DNA from: Eoetvoesiella caeni
GTDB taxonomy: Bacteria > Pseudomonadota > Gammaproteobacteria > Burkholderiales > Burkholderiaceae_B
NCBI RefSeq assembly: GCF_003315175.1
Contig: NZ_QNRQ01000009.1
Coordinates: 1-64,000, forward strand
Length of the DNA: 64,000 nt
Direction: 5' to 3'
In this document: positions 8,901 through 18,500 of the stretch, in pieces
Layout of the letters: each line of letters opens with the position of its first letter
Numbering within the stretch: the first letter of the stretch is position 1
The notes under the pieces: model-generated
What the model saw: only the letters and a program-made list of their open reading frames with translations
Told to the model about the DNA's origin: nothing
Databases searched by the model: none
Made by a program: the position numbers and the translations under genes

Positions 8901-9661
8901 ATTTTTCCAATTTCTTCACCAACCTGATTATTCCCCTGAATCTTTGCATAACGCTGCTCGTGCTGGCGGCGCTGTGCTTCATCGTACGGTGGCGTCGGAC
9001 GGCTTTGTTGCTGAGCGCGCTGGCTTTGTGCTGGGGGCTGTTCTGGTCCTTGCCCGCCTCGTCGCTATGGGCCGGCGGACGGCTGGAGCAGCTATACCCC
9101 TATACCCCTCCCGAAGACCTGCCCGCGGCGCAAGCGATTGTGGTGCTGGGAGGCAATACGGCAGGCGGGCGGCTGAATTGGTTCGAGCCCTATGACCGCG
9201 CCAGCGCGGCCACTCGCACGGACAACGCCGCCGTCCTGTACGACGCCAATCGCGCGCCCCTGCTGGTTTTGTCGGGCGCCGCCCTGGAAGGCAAGACCAG
9301 CGAAGCGCAAACCATGGCCAATGCACTGGAAAAACGCGGTATTCCGGCGCAAGCGCTGGTTCTTGAAACCGACAGCGGCAACACCCGCGAAAACGGCTTG
9401 TACACCGCAAAGAAGCTCAAGGAGCTTGGGCTTTCACGGGTACTGCTGGTGACTTCGGCCCTGCATATGCCGCGCGCCATGGCTGTTTTCAAGAAACTGG
9501 GCATTACCGCCGTTGCCGCGCCCGCCCCCCCACAGATTGTCGTTCCCGAAGATCCCGACTTTTCTTTCTGGCTGCCCAACGAGCGTGCCTTCGATGCGGC
9601 CCGCTCCATTATCAAGGAATATGCAGGCTTGCTGGTCTACTGGGTGCGCGGCTGGATATGA
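8897..9661 (+). CDS. YdcF family membrane protein (DUF218)
   Basis: 254 residues. Two hydrophobic N-terminal segments (about 10-35 and 45-65) anchor a DUF218 domain. The strand motif AIVVLGGNT comes first, then LVLSGA, and the diagnostic SGNTRENG segment of this family, followed by [12 protein letters not shown]. Members such as ElyC/SanA/YdcF are linked to envelope integrity, and one E. coli member binds SAM, but the reaction is unsettled. The gene starts inside the stop codon of the GT9 gene (ATGA), and its own stop overlaps the start of the next gene, so the three are probably translated as a coupled unit. Confidence 0.85.
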   Translation: MNFSNFFTNLIIPLNLCITLLVLAALCFIVRWRRTALLLSALALCWGLFWSLPASSLWAGGRLEQLYPYTPPEDLPAAQAIVVLGGNTAGGRLNWFEPYDRASAATRTDNAAVLYDANRAPLLVLSGAALEGKTSEAQTMANALEKRGIPAQALVLETDSGNTRENGLYTAKKLKELGLSRVLLVTSALHMPRAMAVFKKLGITAVAAPAPPQIVVPEDPDFSFWLPNERAFDAARSIIKEYAGLLVYWVRGWI

Positions 9662-9948
9662 GCATGGCATGCCGCCCATCTTGCGGCGCCTGCTGCATAG
9701 CGCCCTCCATTTCAAGCCCTATCCCCGGAATGCCCTTCGGAAAGCCCGCCGGTACCCGATGTGTCCAGCTGAACGACAGCAATCAATGCTTGATTTTTGG
9801 CCATCCGCAGCGGCCTGCCGTTTGCTCGTCCTTGCAACCAGAGCCTTCGATGTGCGGCAACGATCGCGAGCACGCATTACGCTGGCTCGGGCACATGGAA
9901 GAAATCACGGCTCCGGAAAATAGTGACGGCTTGGCGGGACGCACCTGA
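9658..9948 (+). CDS. YkgJ family cysteine cluster protein
   Basis: Small 96-residue cytoplasmic protein with the conserved cysteine pattern of the YkgJ/CxxCxxCC zinc- or iron-binding family: CRPSCGACC near residues 5-13, then Cys at about 35, 44 and 56. The conserved [10 protein letters not shown] segment lies between the clusters. The start overlaps the ydcF stop (ATGA). The function of the family is not established; metal binding is inferred from the cysteines. It is the last gene of the plus-strand msbA-divergent group and converges on the methyltransferase gene. Confidence 0.8.
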   Translation: MSMACRPSCGACCIAPSISSPIPGMPFGKPAGTRCVQLNDSNQCLIFGHPQRPAVCSSLQPEPSMCGNDREHALRWLGHMEEITAPENSDGLAGRT

Positions 9949-9982
9949 AACGAGACCGCTTGAACGTCTCGCCACGCCCGCC

Positions 9983-10732
9983 CTATTCAGCCGTAGCCGC
10001 TCCGTAGGTGGCGGACACCACCAGCCAGCGGCCGTGCACCGACTGGCGCGAGCCCGCCTGGCCCCAAAAATTGGCCTCGTCCGGAGTTTTGGACTGACGG
10101 TGCTTCAGTCGGTAGTACAGGCGGCCGGGCAAGGCCAGCACATGTTCGATCCAGCGCATGGGCTTGCGTTCGCTTACTTCGTGCAAGGTAATATCGCCAT
10201 ACCCATGATGGGACAGCAACTGATGCAGCAGGCTGAAGGTAAACGGGAAATACGTAACATAGCCTTCGCCCGGTTTTCTGGTGACGGCCGGCCGGAATCC
10301 CGAGTGAAAGCCGCGGAGAAAGAATTGCAGTCGCGAACGCATGTACCAGGTATTTGGCGTGGTGATGATGACAGTGCCGCCCGGACGCAGGTTGTCCGCA
10401 AAGCTGGCCACGGCACAGCCCGGATTGGCAAGCGAGTGAATGGCTTCGCAGCAGACCACGGCGTCGTATTGCCTTGTTTCGGACATGGGCTTGTTCAGAT
10501 CGTGCTCGATAATATTGCGGTAGCCGCCATCCGCGGGCGGGAATTCCCACAAGCAGGCCCCGTCCACGACCACGCCCGAATTTTTGTCTTTCAGGGCGTA
10601 GCCAAGCCAGCCATCGCCGCAAGGCGCATCCAGAACCGTTCGCGCATTGCGTTCGTGCAAAATCGAAAGCACCACCGGATAGTACGGAAAATTCGGGTAA
10701 TTCGGATAATTTGTTGTAGTCGTCATGGCCAT
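9983..10732 (-). CDS. Class I SAM-dependent methyltransferase
   Basis: 249 residues with a Rossmann methyltransferase core. Motif I VLDAPCGDGWLG lies at about residues 33-44, a post-I acidic DGACLWEF region follows, then motif IV-like YDAVVCCEAIHSL and the LRPGGTVIITTPN strand-turn typical of the UbiE/UbiG class. The extreme N-terminus is a short Tyr-Pro repeat (NYPNYPNFPYYP). A GGAAGGGG sequence precedes ATG 10732. Its place between envelope glycosyltransferase genes suggests a role in lipopolysaccharide or another surface glycan, but that is inference; the substrate is unknown. Confidence 0.8.
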   Translation of the reverse strand: MAMTTTTNYPNYPNFPYYPVVLSILHERNARTVLDAPCGDGWLGYALKDKNSGVVVDGACLWEFPPADGGYRNIIEHDLNKPMSETRQYDAVVCCEAIHSLANPGCAVASFADNLRPGGTVIITTPNTWYMRSRLQFFLRGFHSGFRPAVTRKPGEGYVTYFPFTFSLLHQLLSHHGYGDITLHEVSERKPMRWIEHVLALPGRLYYRLKHRQSKTPDEANFWGQAGSRQSVHGRWLVVSATYGAATAE

Positions 10733-10884
10733 GGTCCCCTTCCATTTTATGTGGCCGGATTCTAGCAGAAGGCCGGCCGATCCAGTCGTTATTTTTCTGC
10801 AATGGCCCGCGAAGCCTTCGCTATTTCCAAGGTCTTTATTATTTGATTGACACAGCCTGAGAAAGCTGCCGCTGCCGCGGCGCC

Positions 10885-12027
10885 TTATCGCTCGGCCAGC
10901 ACTTCGCGATAAAGCTCAAGATACCTGCGCGCCACCTCGTCCCAGCTATGACGATCGACCACATCGCTTCCGCCGCGCACCAGCCGCGCGCGCAAGTCCG
11001 CGTCGCCGTCGATGGCACGCAAATACTCGGCCAATTGGCTGGCGTTTTCAGGATCAGATAAAACCAGCGCTTCGGTGCCGTGGCTAACATACTGGGCAAA
11101 GCCGCACCATGGCTGGGGGCTTAACACGACGGGCAGACTGAAAGACATCGCCTCCAGCGGAGCCATGCCGAAACTGTCGTTCAAGGTTGGATGTACATAG
11201 ACATCGGCCGCCGCGTAATACTTGCCTACATCGGGCGTCGCGTCGATGACGCGTACACGGTCGAACAGCTCTCCGCCGTTGAACTTGAGCACAAATTCGC
11301 GTGTTCCCGCATTACCGCCCACGATTAGAAGCTTGACGTGAGCAGGCAGGACAGCCAGCGCCTTGAGCGCTGTTGGAAGCCCTTTGCGCAATGGGTTGCG
11401 GGCCACGAGCAGGCAGACGCGGTCGGCATCCGACCAGCCCAGCGCTGTGCGCGTTGCATCGCGTTCGGCCGCAATACTGTCCGGCGGGCGTGTGACGCCG
11501 GGCGGAATTACCGGGGCCTGCAAACCGCTGCCGTAGGCTTGCCTTAATTGATTGGCGATCAGGTCCGAGACAGCCACGGTGCGATGCGAGTTTTTTACCG
11601 CGACCCGCCGCCTTTCCAGACCAAGATAAGTTTGTACACGCGGGCTGATATACGACAGGGCAAGCTTTAAAAAAGGCAGCTTGCGTACACGCCAGTTGTA
11701 GCGGACCGGCGTGACATGCACGACTTCGACATTGCCGCAGTAGCCGTTCATGTGTGAATGCACAATATCGAAGCCATGCCGCGTGGCGGCCCTGGCCCTT
11801 ACCGCGAACAGCAATACACGCACCCAGCTGGGCCAACCGGCCCATGAGCGCAGGCTGACGTAAGGTAAACGCAGATCGCAGGCCTCATCGTATTCGCGGG
11901 CAAAAACGGTGATGTCGTGATCGACGGCCAGCTCGCGCATCAGTGCGACGCCATACGCTTCAGCCCCACCAAAACGGGCTCCGAACCGGTCGACCACAAA
12001 TGCTATCTTCAATCGCGATTCAGTCAC
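10885..12027 (-). CDS. Glycosyltransferase family 4
   Basis: 380-residue GT-B fold enzyme. The N-terminal domain begins with IAFVVDRFGARFGGAEAY, the acceptor-side glycine loop typical of WaaG/PimA-like enzymes. The C-terminal domain has the donor-binding APLEAMSFSLPVVLS segment near residue 300, with its conserved Glu. It probably adds a hexose or hexosamine from a nucleotide sugar to the lipopolysaccharide core at the cytoplasmic face of the inner membrane. It overlaps the end of the upstream deacetylase gene by 8 bp and closes the minus-strand cluster that starts at dnaE. The exact linkage is not predictable. Confidence 0.85.
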   Translation of the reverse strand: MTESRLKIAFVVDRFGARFGGAEAYGVALMRELAVDHDITVFAREYDEACDLRLPYVSLRSWAGWPSWVRVLLFAVRARAATRHGFDIVHSHMNGYCGNVEVVHVTPVRYNWRVRKLPFLKLALSYISPRVQTYLGLERRRVAVKNSHRTVAVSDLIANQLRQAYGSGLQAPVIPPGVTRPPDSIAAERDATRTALGWSDADRVCLLVARNPLRKGLPTALKALAVLPAHVKLLIVGGNAGTREFVLKFNGGELFDRVRVIDATPDVGKYYAAADVYVHPTLNDSFGMAPLEAMSFSLPVVLSPQPWCGFAQYVSHGTEALVLSDPENASQLAEYLRAIDGDADLRARLVRGGSDVVDRHSWDEVARRYLELYREVLAER

Positions 12028-12751
12028 GGCGGCGTTTATCCTCCAGCCTGGTCAGGCACTTTTGCAGAAAACGGACAATATTGGTCGAGCGCGCTATGGT
12101 CACGCGCGGCAGGCCGAACGGATCGTCGCCGGGCCGGACCAAGCCGCGGATTGTCGTGGTTGCGTTGGTGTAGCCGGCGTTGCGAACCATCTGTCGTATC
12201 TGGGGGCTTTCGTCCCCGTAGGGGTAGCAGAAAGCCGTAACCTCGGTACCCAGCGCCTGCTCTAGCTCCAGCTTGGACTGGCTGATCTGGTAGTTGGCGA
12301 TTTGCGGCGAGATCTGCGGCAAATGGACATGCTCCAGGGTGTGCGAGCCCACTTCCTGGCCGGCAAAAGCCCATTGCCGCATTTCCTCGAGCGACATTAA
12401 ATCGGAATGCGGTATGCCTATGTCGTAATCCCACACGTTGCCGCCATCGAACTGGCGCGCCACGAAATAATTGGTGGACGTGAAATGCAGTTGCCTCAAC
12501 ACTGGCAGCGCGTTCTGGTAAACATTGCGATAGCCGTCGTCGAAGGTAATGCCGAACACCTTGCCGCGGCGCTGGCCGTTCAAATACGGCATGAGGTCGC
12601 GCATGGACAAGCCGCGGTAGCCCAGCCGGCTCATCCAGACCATTTGCCGCTTGAAGTCGGCGGGATGCACCGTCAAGCTGCGGTAAGGCGAGCCCTTCGC
12701 GGCCGGCAGCCCTACCTGGTGGTACATGAGTATAGGAATCATGGCCCTCAT
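12020..12751 (-). CDS. Polysaccharide deacetylase (NodB domain)
   Basis: Carbohydrate esterase family 4-like enzyme of about 243 residues. The metal-site motifs are visible: TFDDGY near residue 70, SHTLEH near 135 and FCYPYGDES near 185. It is predicted to remove an acetyl group from an N-acetylated sugar. The likely start is ATG 12751, two bases after the stop of the upstream GT2 gene; a second ATG at 12742 is preceded by GAGGG and is also plausible. It is one of two NodB-type genes alternating with glycosyltransferases here, suggesting each acts on a sugar added by a neighbour. Confidence 0.85.
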   Translation of the reverse strand: MRAMIPILMYHQVGLPAAKGSPYRSLTVHPADFKRQMVWMSRLGYRGLSMRDLMPYLNGQRRGKVFGITFDDGYRNVYQNALPVLRQLHFTSTNYFVARQFDGGNVWDYDIGIPHSDLMSLEEMRQWAFAGQEVGSHTLEHVHLPQISPQIANYQISQSKLELEQALGTEVTAFCYPYGDESPQIRQMVRNAGYTNATTTIRGLVRPGDDPFGLPRVTIARSTNIVRFLQKCLTRLEDKRRRD

Positions 12752-12753
12752 AG

Positions 12754-13611
12754 TTACTTGCTCTTGTTCAGAAACCACAGCTTGCTGTAGCGAAAGAAAC
12801 TGCCCGTGGCCGCGGTGATGGCGAGAATCAAGCCTTCCTTGCCGTCCAGAAAGCCCCGCCGAATAATATAGATGCGCACAAAAGTCCAGAACGCATGTCC
12901 CAGCACGCCCGGGATGGAAGTGGTTTTTCCACGGGCGTGCATCATTTGCGCCGCATCAGTCGAATAACGATTTACCTTGCCGATCATGGCGTCCATATCG
13001 GCATAAGGATAATGCAGGAAATGGCCTTCAAGGACAGCGCCCTGGCCCTGGGCTTTCACGCTTTCGTGAACCGCCGCATCGGTAAAACGCGCCGTTGTGC
13101 GCTTGAACAGCCTTAGCACATGGTCGGGCCACCAGCCACTATGGCGGATCCAGCGCCCGCAAAAATTGGAAAGCCGCGCAATTTTGTAGGCCTGCGCCCG
13201 CGGCGCGGCCAGTTCGCGCAAGATCGCCTGCTTCAACTCCGGCGTGACGCGCTCGTCGGCATCGATGGACAACACCCAGTCGCAGGTTGCCAAGTCAAGC
13301 GCGCGATTTTTCTGGGGACCAAACCCCGGCCAGTCTTCGGTAATATGCACTTTGGCGCCCTTGGCTTGAGCAATATCGCGTGTGCCGTCGGTACTGCCCG
13401 AGTCCACCACGATGATCTCATCGGCGAACGAAACAGAATCAAGGCAGTCCCCAATGTGCCGCGCTTCGTCCTTGGTAATGACGATGACCGACAGCGTGGC
13501 TTTTGCCGCCGTAAAAGGGGCCGCATCATTTTGAAGCTGCCGCAACCGCGTGGACCCAGCCTCCGCGGCTTCGCCATCAAGGGCGGAGTCTGCTCCGCGG
13601 GTTGTGGTCAT
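12754..13611 (-). CDS. Glycosyltransferase family 2 (WaaE/KdtX-like)
   Basis: 285-residue GT-A enzyme. After a loose N-terminus the fold begins with LSVIVITKDEARHIGDCLDS. The donor and metal site is SIDADER, and the sequence FTDAAVHESV with a later LHYPY is typical of lipopolysaccharide core WaaE/KdtX-like beta-glucosyltransferases. ATG 13611 overlaps the preceding stop as ATGA and is preferred to ATG 13638. The position between two deacetylase genes in a coupled cluster supports a role in lipopolysaccharide core assembly. The sugar transferred is inferred only from the family. Confidence 0.85.
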   Translation of the reverse strand: MTTTRGADSALDGEAAEAGSTRLRQLQNDAAPFTAAKATLSVIVITKDEARHIGDCLDSVSFADEIIVVDSGSTDGTRDIAQAKGAKVHITEDWPGFGPQKNRALDLATCDWVLSIDADERVTPELKQAILRELAAPRAQAYKIARLSNFCGRWIRHSGWWPDHVLRLFKRTTARFTDAAVHESVKAQGQGAVLEGHFLHYPYADMDAMIGKVNRYSTDAAQMMHARGKTTSIPGVLGHAFWTFVRIYIIRRGFLDGKEGLILAITAATGSFFRYSKLWFLNKSK

Positions 13612-14447
13612 GATCGCTTCCCTAGTGAGCGCTTCCATAGCTTCCAGCGGTTGAACAGCGGCCCCACGATGGGATCGACGGCAATCTTCACGCGCCGCCC
13701 CACCGAAGCGCCGGTTGTATTGCGCACGGCAAAGCGATGTATGCGGGCCGGATCCGTGCCGGCCCGGTTTTGCCCGAACGCCTGCGTCGTATACAGATAG
13801 CGGAATCCCGCCTGCTGGGCGAGCTTGATGTAGTCATCGTCGAAATACCCTTGCGGCCAGCAAAAATGTTCCGAGACATGGCCCAGGTTTTCTTGCAACG
13901 CCGCTTTGGAGTCGGCCAGTTCCTGCGCCATCAGTGCGTTCTTTTCAGCGGGCCGGATTTTGTCCCAGCGCGTATGAGTATGTGTATGGCTATGGAATTC
14001 GATGGCACCGTCGGCCTGCATGGCCTGGATCTCGCTCCAGCGCAATATGACTTCATCGCTGCGACCTTGTTCGATAAGGCGTTCGCACTCCCGATGCTCG
14101 GGAGTGGGAGCCAGCGGTCCCTGCCCCAGGACATTGCGCACAGGCCCATTGCCTACCCAGGATGTCACCAAAAAAATCACAGCATGGAAGCCATGTTTCT
14201 TGAGCAGCGGATATGCGTAGATCCAGTTGTCCAGGTATCCGTCGTCAAAAGTAATGAGCACCGACCTGGCCGGTACCGGGCTGCCCGCCAGGTGCCCGGC
14301 AAACTGGGCCGCGGTGATTGAACGGTAACCATGCCGGGCCAACCAGGCAAGCTGGTTCTCGAAGTTCTCCGGGCTGGCGGCGATCATTCCGCCAGACGGA
14401 GACACGTGGTGGTACATCAAGACTGGAACGGTAACTGCCGTCTTCAT
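13608..14447 (-). CDS. Polysaccharide deacetylase (NodB domain), second copy
   Basis: About 279 residues with the NodB fold: VPVLMYHHV at the N-terminus, TFDDGYLDNW near residue 66, the metal-binding HSHTH near 150 and CWPQGYFDDD near 195. It is clearly divergent from the deacetylase at 12020-12751, so a recent duplication is unlikely. It probably de-N-acetylates or de-O-acetylates a surface sugar. The start at 14447 overlaps the stop of the upstream GT4 gene (ATGA), and its own stop overlaps the GT2 start, giving a chain of coupled genes. Confidence 0.85.
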   Translation of the reverse strand: MKTAVTVPVLMYHHVSPSGGMIAASPENFENQLAWLARHGYRSITAAQFAGHLAGSPVPARSVLITFDDGYLDNWIYAYPLLKKHGFHAVIFLVTSWVGNGPVRNVLGQGPLAPTPEHRECERLIEQGRSDEVILRWSEIQAMQADGAIEFHSHTHTHTRWDKIRPAEKNALMAQELADSKAALQENLGHVSEHFCWPQGYFDDDYIKLAQQAGFRYLYTTQAFGQNRAGTDPARIHRFAVRNTTGASVGRRVKIAVDPIVGPLFNRWKLWKRSLGKRS

Positions 14448-15556
14448 TTTCGCAACTCGCCTAGCCAACGTTCATAACAGGACTCGATGCTTTCAGCCAT
14501 GGCCTGCCCGCTGAACTTGCCATCGACGCGGATCATGCGCCGACCGGCTTCCCCCATTTGGATGCGCAATGCGGGGTCGCTGATCAATCTCTCTAGTGCG
14601 GCCGTCAAGGCGGGTTGATCGTGCAGCGGCACCAACAAGCCAGTCACGCCATCTTGCACCATTTCGGGCACGCCGCCAACCTTTGTGCCCACAATCGGCA
14701 AGCCTGCCGAGGCGGCTTCGGCAAATACCATTCCGGCGGCCTCCATTTCGGTTGCCAATGCAAAAATATCGAATCCCGCAAGCAACTCGGGAACATCCTT
14801 GCGAGCGCCAAGCAAATGCACTCGTTTGTTCAAGCCCTTGGCCTGGACCTGCTCTTGAACCTGCTCAAAAACCGGCGATCCGCCGCCCACCAGCACCAAA
14901 TGAAGGTTGGGGCGCTGGCGTATCAAAGGCTCGACGGCGTCGACCAAGGCGCGATGGCCTTTTTCTGCCCGCATGACCGCGACGCAGCCGATGACGATGT
15001 CGTTCTGGGCGAGCCTGAGCTCCTGCCTTAGCGCCTGGGGATCAACGCCTTGCCGCAAGTCGATCGACGGATAGACCGTAGCGACGTCGGACGGCCGCAC
15101 ACCCCGTTCGATAAGAAGCTTGCGCACATAGTCGCTGGATGTCGTCACCCGATGAGGAATCACGGTAAACGACAACAGGGACCCAACACGCTTGGCAAGA
15201 TGGCGGGTACGCACGATGAGCGGCGTACCGGCCAGGCGGCCCGCGCAGCCGGCCAGCATCGTGTCGCGCCGGCTATGGGTGTTGAGCACGTCGAACCGTC
15301 CGGCCTTCAATACCTTGCGCAGTTTGATCACGCCTTTGACGAAATTGGCAGGGCCGTCCATTAACAGCGTGTGCACGGTAAAGCCGTCATCGCTCAGGCG
15401 CTGGGCCAATATGGCGTGCGGCTGGCAAATTGCCTCTAGATGATGGCCGCGGTCGCGCATGGCATGCATCATCCGATAGATATACTGCTCTTGCCCGCCG
15501 AAGCTGGTTGCGGCCTCGGAATGGACAATGCGCAACGGGCGCGGCTCTTTGGTCAT
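14444..15556 (-). CDS. Glycosyltransferase family 4, first gene behind dnaE
   Basis: 370 residues, GT-B fold. The N-terminal segment LRIVHSEAATSFGGQEQYIY has the usual glycine-rich turn. The C-terminal half contains HLVLVGGG, then the donor motif FAEAASAGLPIVGTKVGGVPEMV with two glutamates eight residues apart in spirit with the family EX7E pattern. Its ATG (15556) overlaps the dnaE stop as ATGA, so translation is probably coupled to the replicative polymerase message. Known Bordetella-type genomes also carry a core lipopolysaccharide cluster directly behind dnaE, which supports a role in core assembly. Confidence 0.87.
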   Translation of the reverse strand: MTKEPRPLRIVHSEAATSFGGQEQYIYRMMHAMRDRGHHLEAICQPHAILAQRLSDDGFTVHTLLMDGPANFVKGVIKLRKVLKAGRFDVLNTHSRRDTMLAGCAGRLAGTPLIVRTRHLAKRVGSLLSFTVIPHRVTTSSDYVRKLLIERGVRPSDVATVYPSIDLRQGVDPQALRQELRLAQNDIVIGCVAVMRAEKGHRALVDAVEPLIRQRPNLHLVLVGGGSPVFEQVQEQVQAKGLNKRVHLLGARKDVPELLAGFDIFALATEMEAAGMVFAEAASAGLPIVGTKVGGVPEMVQDGVTGLLVPLHDQPALTAALERLISDPALRIQMGEAGRRMIRVDGKFSGQAMAESIESCYERWLGELRK

Positions 15557-18500
15557 GTATACCGGATCTCCACGCCTTCGGGTTTGACCCATTCTCCTAA
15601 TTGATCGAGCATGACGTCGGCCATGCGCACCCGCCATTCTTCACCCAGGCGCACCGTGCACAAGAACCCATCCTGCTTGAGCCGGACTTCGACCGGCACT
15701 CCCGGCACGCCGTTTTCTGGTTCAGCACGGAAAGGATTGAGCAATTGGCGCAAGCGCGCCGCATCGGTGCTGCCGTTCAGGGTGATGGACAAGGCCCTGG
15801 CACGCTCTTCGCGCGCCAGTTGAAGGTCATACACCTGGTCGGCCGACACCCTCAGGCCGCCGGAATAGTCGTCGTTGCTGACCTTGCCGTGAATGATGAC
15901 AAGCTTGTCTTCTTTGAGGCGGTTGCGGTGTTGTTCGTAAAGCTCGTTGAAAATGGCGACCTCGACCTGGGCCGAGCCGTCGTCCAGCAAGGCATAAAGC
16001 ATTTTGCCGCGCCTTGTCATTTTTACCCTGACCGATGAAAGCACGCCGGCAAACCACTGCAAACCGCGCGCCGGTTCCAGGCGGGCCAGCGGCTTGGGCG
16101 CGAAGCGGCGCACTTCGTCGCGCCAGGAGTCGAACAAATGCGCACTGAAGAAGAACCCCAGCGCGGCTTTTTCTTGTGTGAGCCGCGTATGAAGATCCCA
16201 TGGAGCCACATTGGCCAGCACGCCTTCGACAATATCGTTGCTATCGTCGGCGAACAGAGAAACCTGGTTAGCGCTGCGCTCGGCCTGCTCGGCCGCTTCG
16301 ATTGCCGTACTGATGGTTGCCAGTACCGCTGCGCGGTTTTCATCGATGCGGTCGAAAGCGCCGGCACGGATCAAGGCCTCGATGGTGCGGCGGTTGACCA
16401 TGTGGCGATCGACCCGGCGGCAAAAATCGAACAGACTGGTATACGGGCCGTCCTGCTCGCGTACGCGAATGATCTCTTCGACAGCGGCCTGCCCCGCGCC
16501 CTTGACGGCGCCCAGGCCGTAACGCATGGTGCGCGGCGGCTGGCCCTTGGCCGTGTATCGATCGGCGACAGGCTCGAAGCGATAATTGGATTCGTTGACA
16601 TCGGGCGGCAAGACCTCCACGCCGTTTGCCAGTGCATCCTTCCAGAAAATTTGCACCTTGTCGGTGTCGTCCATGTCGGACGACAGTGTGCCCGCCAAGA
16701 ACTCGGCAGGATGATAAGCCTTGAGCCATGCAGTCTGGTAGGCGATAAGTGCGTAAGCGGCCGAATGGCTTTTATTGAAGCCGTAGCCCGCGAACTTTTC
16801 CATCAGATCGAACAGTTTGACCGCCAGTGCGGCGTCGTAGCCTTTCTTTACCGCGCCCTCTTCGAAAATAGCCCGGTGCTTGGCCATTTCTTCTGGCTTT
16901 TTCTTGCCCATGGCCCGCCGCAGCATGTCGGCGCCGCCCAAGGTATAGCCCCCGATGATCTGGGAGATCAGCATCACCTGTTCTTGATAGACGATGACGC
17001 CGTACGTGCTTTTAAGCACGGGTTCCAGGTCGGGGTGGAAATAATCGACCTCGGCGCGGCCGTGCTTGCGATTGACGAAGTCCAGCACCATGCCCGACTC
17101 GAGCGGGCCCGGGCGGAAAAGCGCCAGCACGGCAATGACGTCTTCAAATGTATTGGGCTGCAGATTCTTGAGCAGCTCTTTCATGCCGCGCGACTCTAGC
17201 TGAAACACCGCCGTGGTGTTGCCTTCGCTGAGCAGCCGATAGGTGCCCAGGTCGTTGAGCGGCAGCGACATGATGTCGAAATCGCGCTTGTCCTCGTTGA
17301 AGCGGCGCACATAACGCACCGCCCAGTCCAGGATGGTCAGGTTGCGCAAACCCAGAAAGTCGAACTTGACCAGGCCGGCGGCCTCGACGTCGTCTTTGTC
17401 GAACTGGGACACCGCATTGCTGTCCACGCCCGGCTGGCAATACAGCGGGCAGAAATCAGTAAGCTTGCCCGGCGCAATGAGCACGCCCCCGGCGTGCATG
17501 CCGATGTTGCGGGTCAGGCCTTCAAGCGGGCGCGCCAGATCGATAAGGGCGCGCACTTCTTCGTCCTGCTCGTAGCGCTCTTTGAAAGCCGGCTCGTCGG
17601 CCAAAGTACGTTCCAGGGTCCAGGGGTCCGCCGGGCTGAACGGAATAAGCTTGGACAGGCTATCGCACAGCGAATACGGCATTTCAAGTACCCGGCCCAC
17701 GTCGCGCACGACGGCCTTGGCCCCCAACGTACCAAAAGTGGCAATCTGACTGACGGCTTCTTTACCGTATTTTTGCTTTACATAGTCGATGACGCGTTCG
17801 CGGTTATCCTGGCAAAAGTCAATATCGAAGTCGGGCATGGATACCCGTTCGGGGTTAAGAAAGCGCTCGAACAGCAAGTCGTACTGGATGGGGTCGAGGT
17901 CGGTAATGCCCAGCGAATACGCCACCAGTGAACCCGCGCCCGACCCCCGTCCCGGACCAACCGGAACGCCGTTGTTCTTGCCCCAGTTGATGAAGTCGGC
18001 CACGATCAGGAAGTAGCCGGGAAAGCCCATTTCTATAATGGTCTTGCACTCCCAGGCCAGGCGCTCTTTATATTCGGCCTGGCGGGCGCTGCGCGCGCCT
18101 TCGTCGGGAAAGAGCTGCAGCATGCGCTTTTCCAGCCCCGCCTCGGACAACTGGACCAGATAATCATCCAGTGTCACGCCTTCCGGCGTCGGGAAGTTCG
18201 GCAGGTACGGGGTGCCCAGGTGCAGCGTCAGGTTGCAGCGCCGGGCGATTTCCACCGTGTTGGCCAGCGCCGACGGGACGTCGGCAAACCGCTGGGTCAT
18301 TTCCTGCGAGTTCAGCAGGTATTGTTCTTGCGTAAAACGCCGCACCCTTTTGGGGTTGGCCAGTTGCTCGCCCTCGGAAATGCACACGCGCGCCTCATGC
18401 GCGCGAAAGTCGCCGGCATCGATGAACTGCACCGGATGCGTGGCCACCACCGGCAAATCAAGTTCGCCGGCCAGCCGCAGGGCCGCCTGCACATAGGCTT

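Noticed and set aside
9797-10765. 322-codon plus-strand frame opposite the SAM methyltransferase gene
   Set aside because: Product is low-quality, Arg/His/Gln-rich sequence typical of antisense frames in GC-rich DNA; the minus strand encodes a clear methyltransferase.
16138-17199. 353-codon plus-strand frame inside dnaE
   Set aside because: Lies fully antisense to the catalytic part of DNA polymerase III and shows no family motif.
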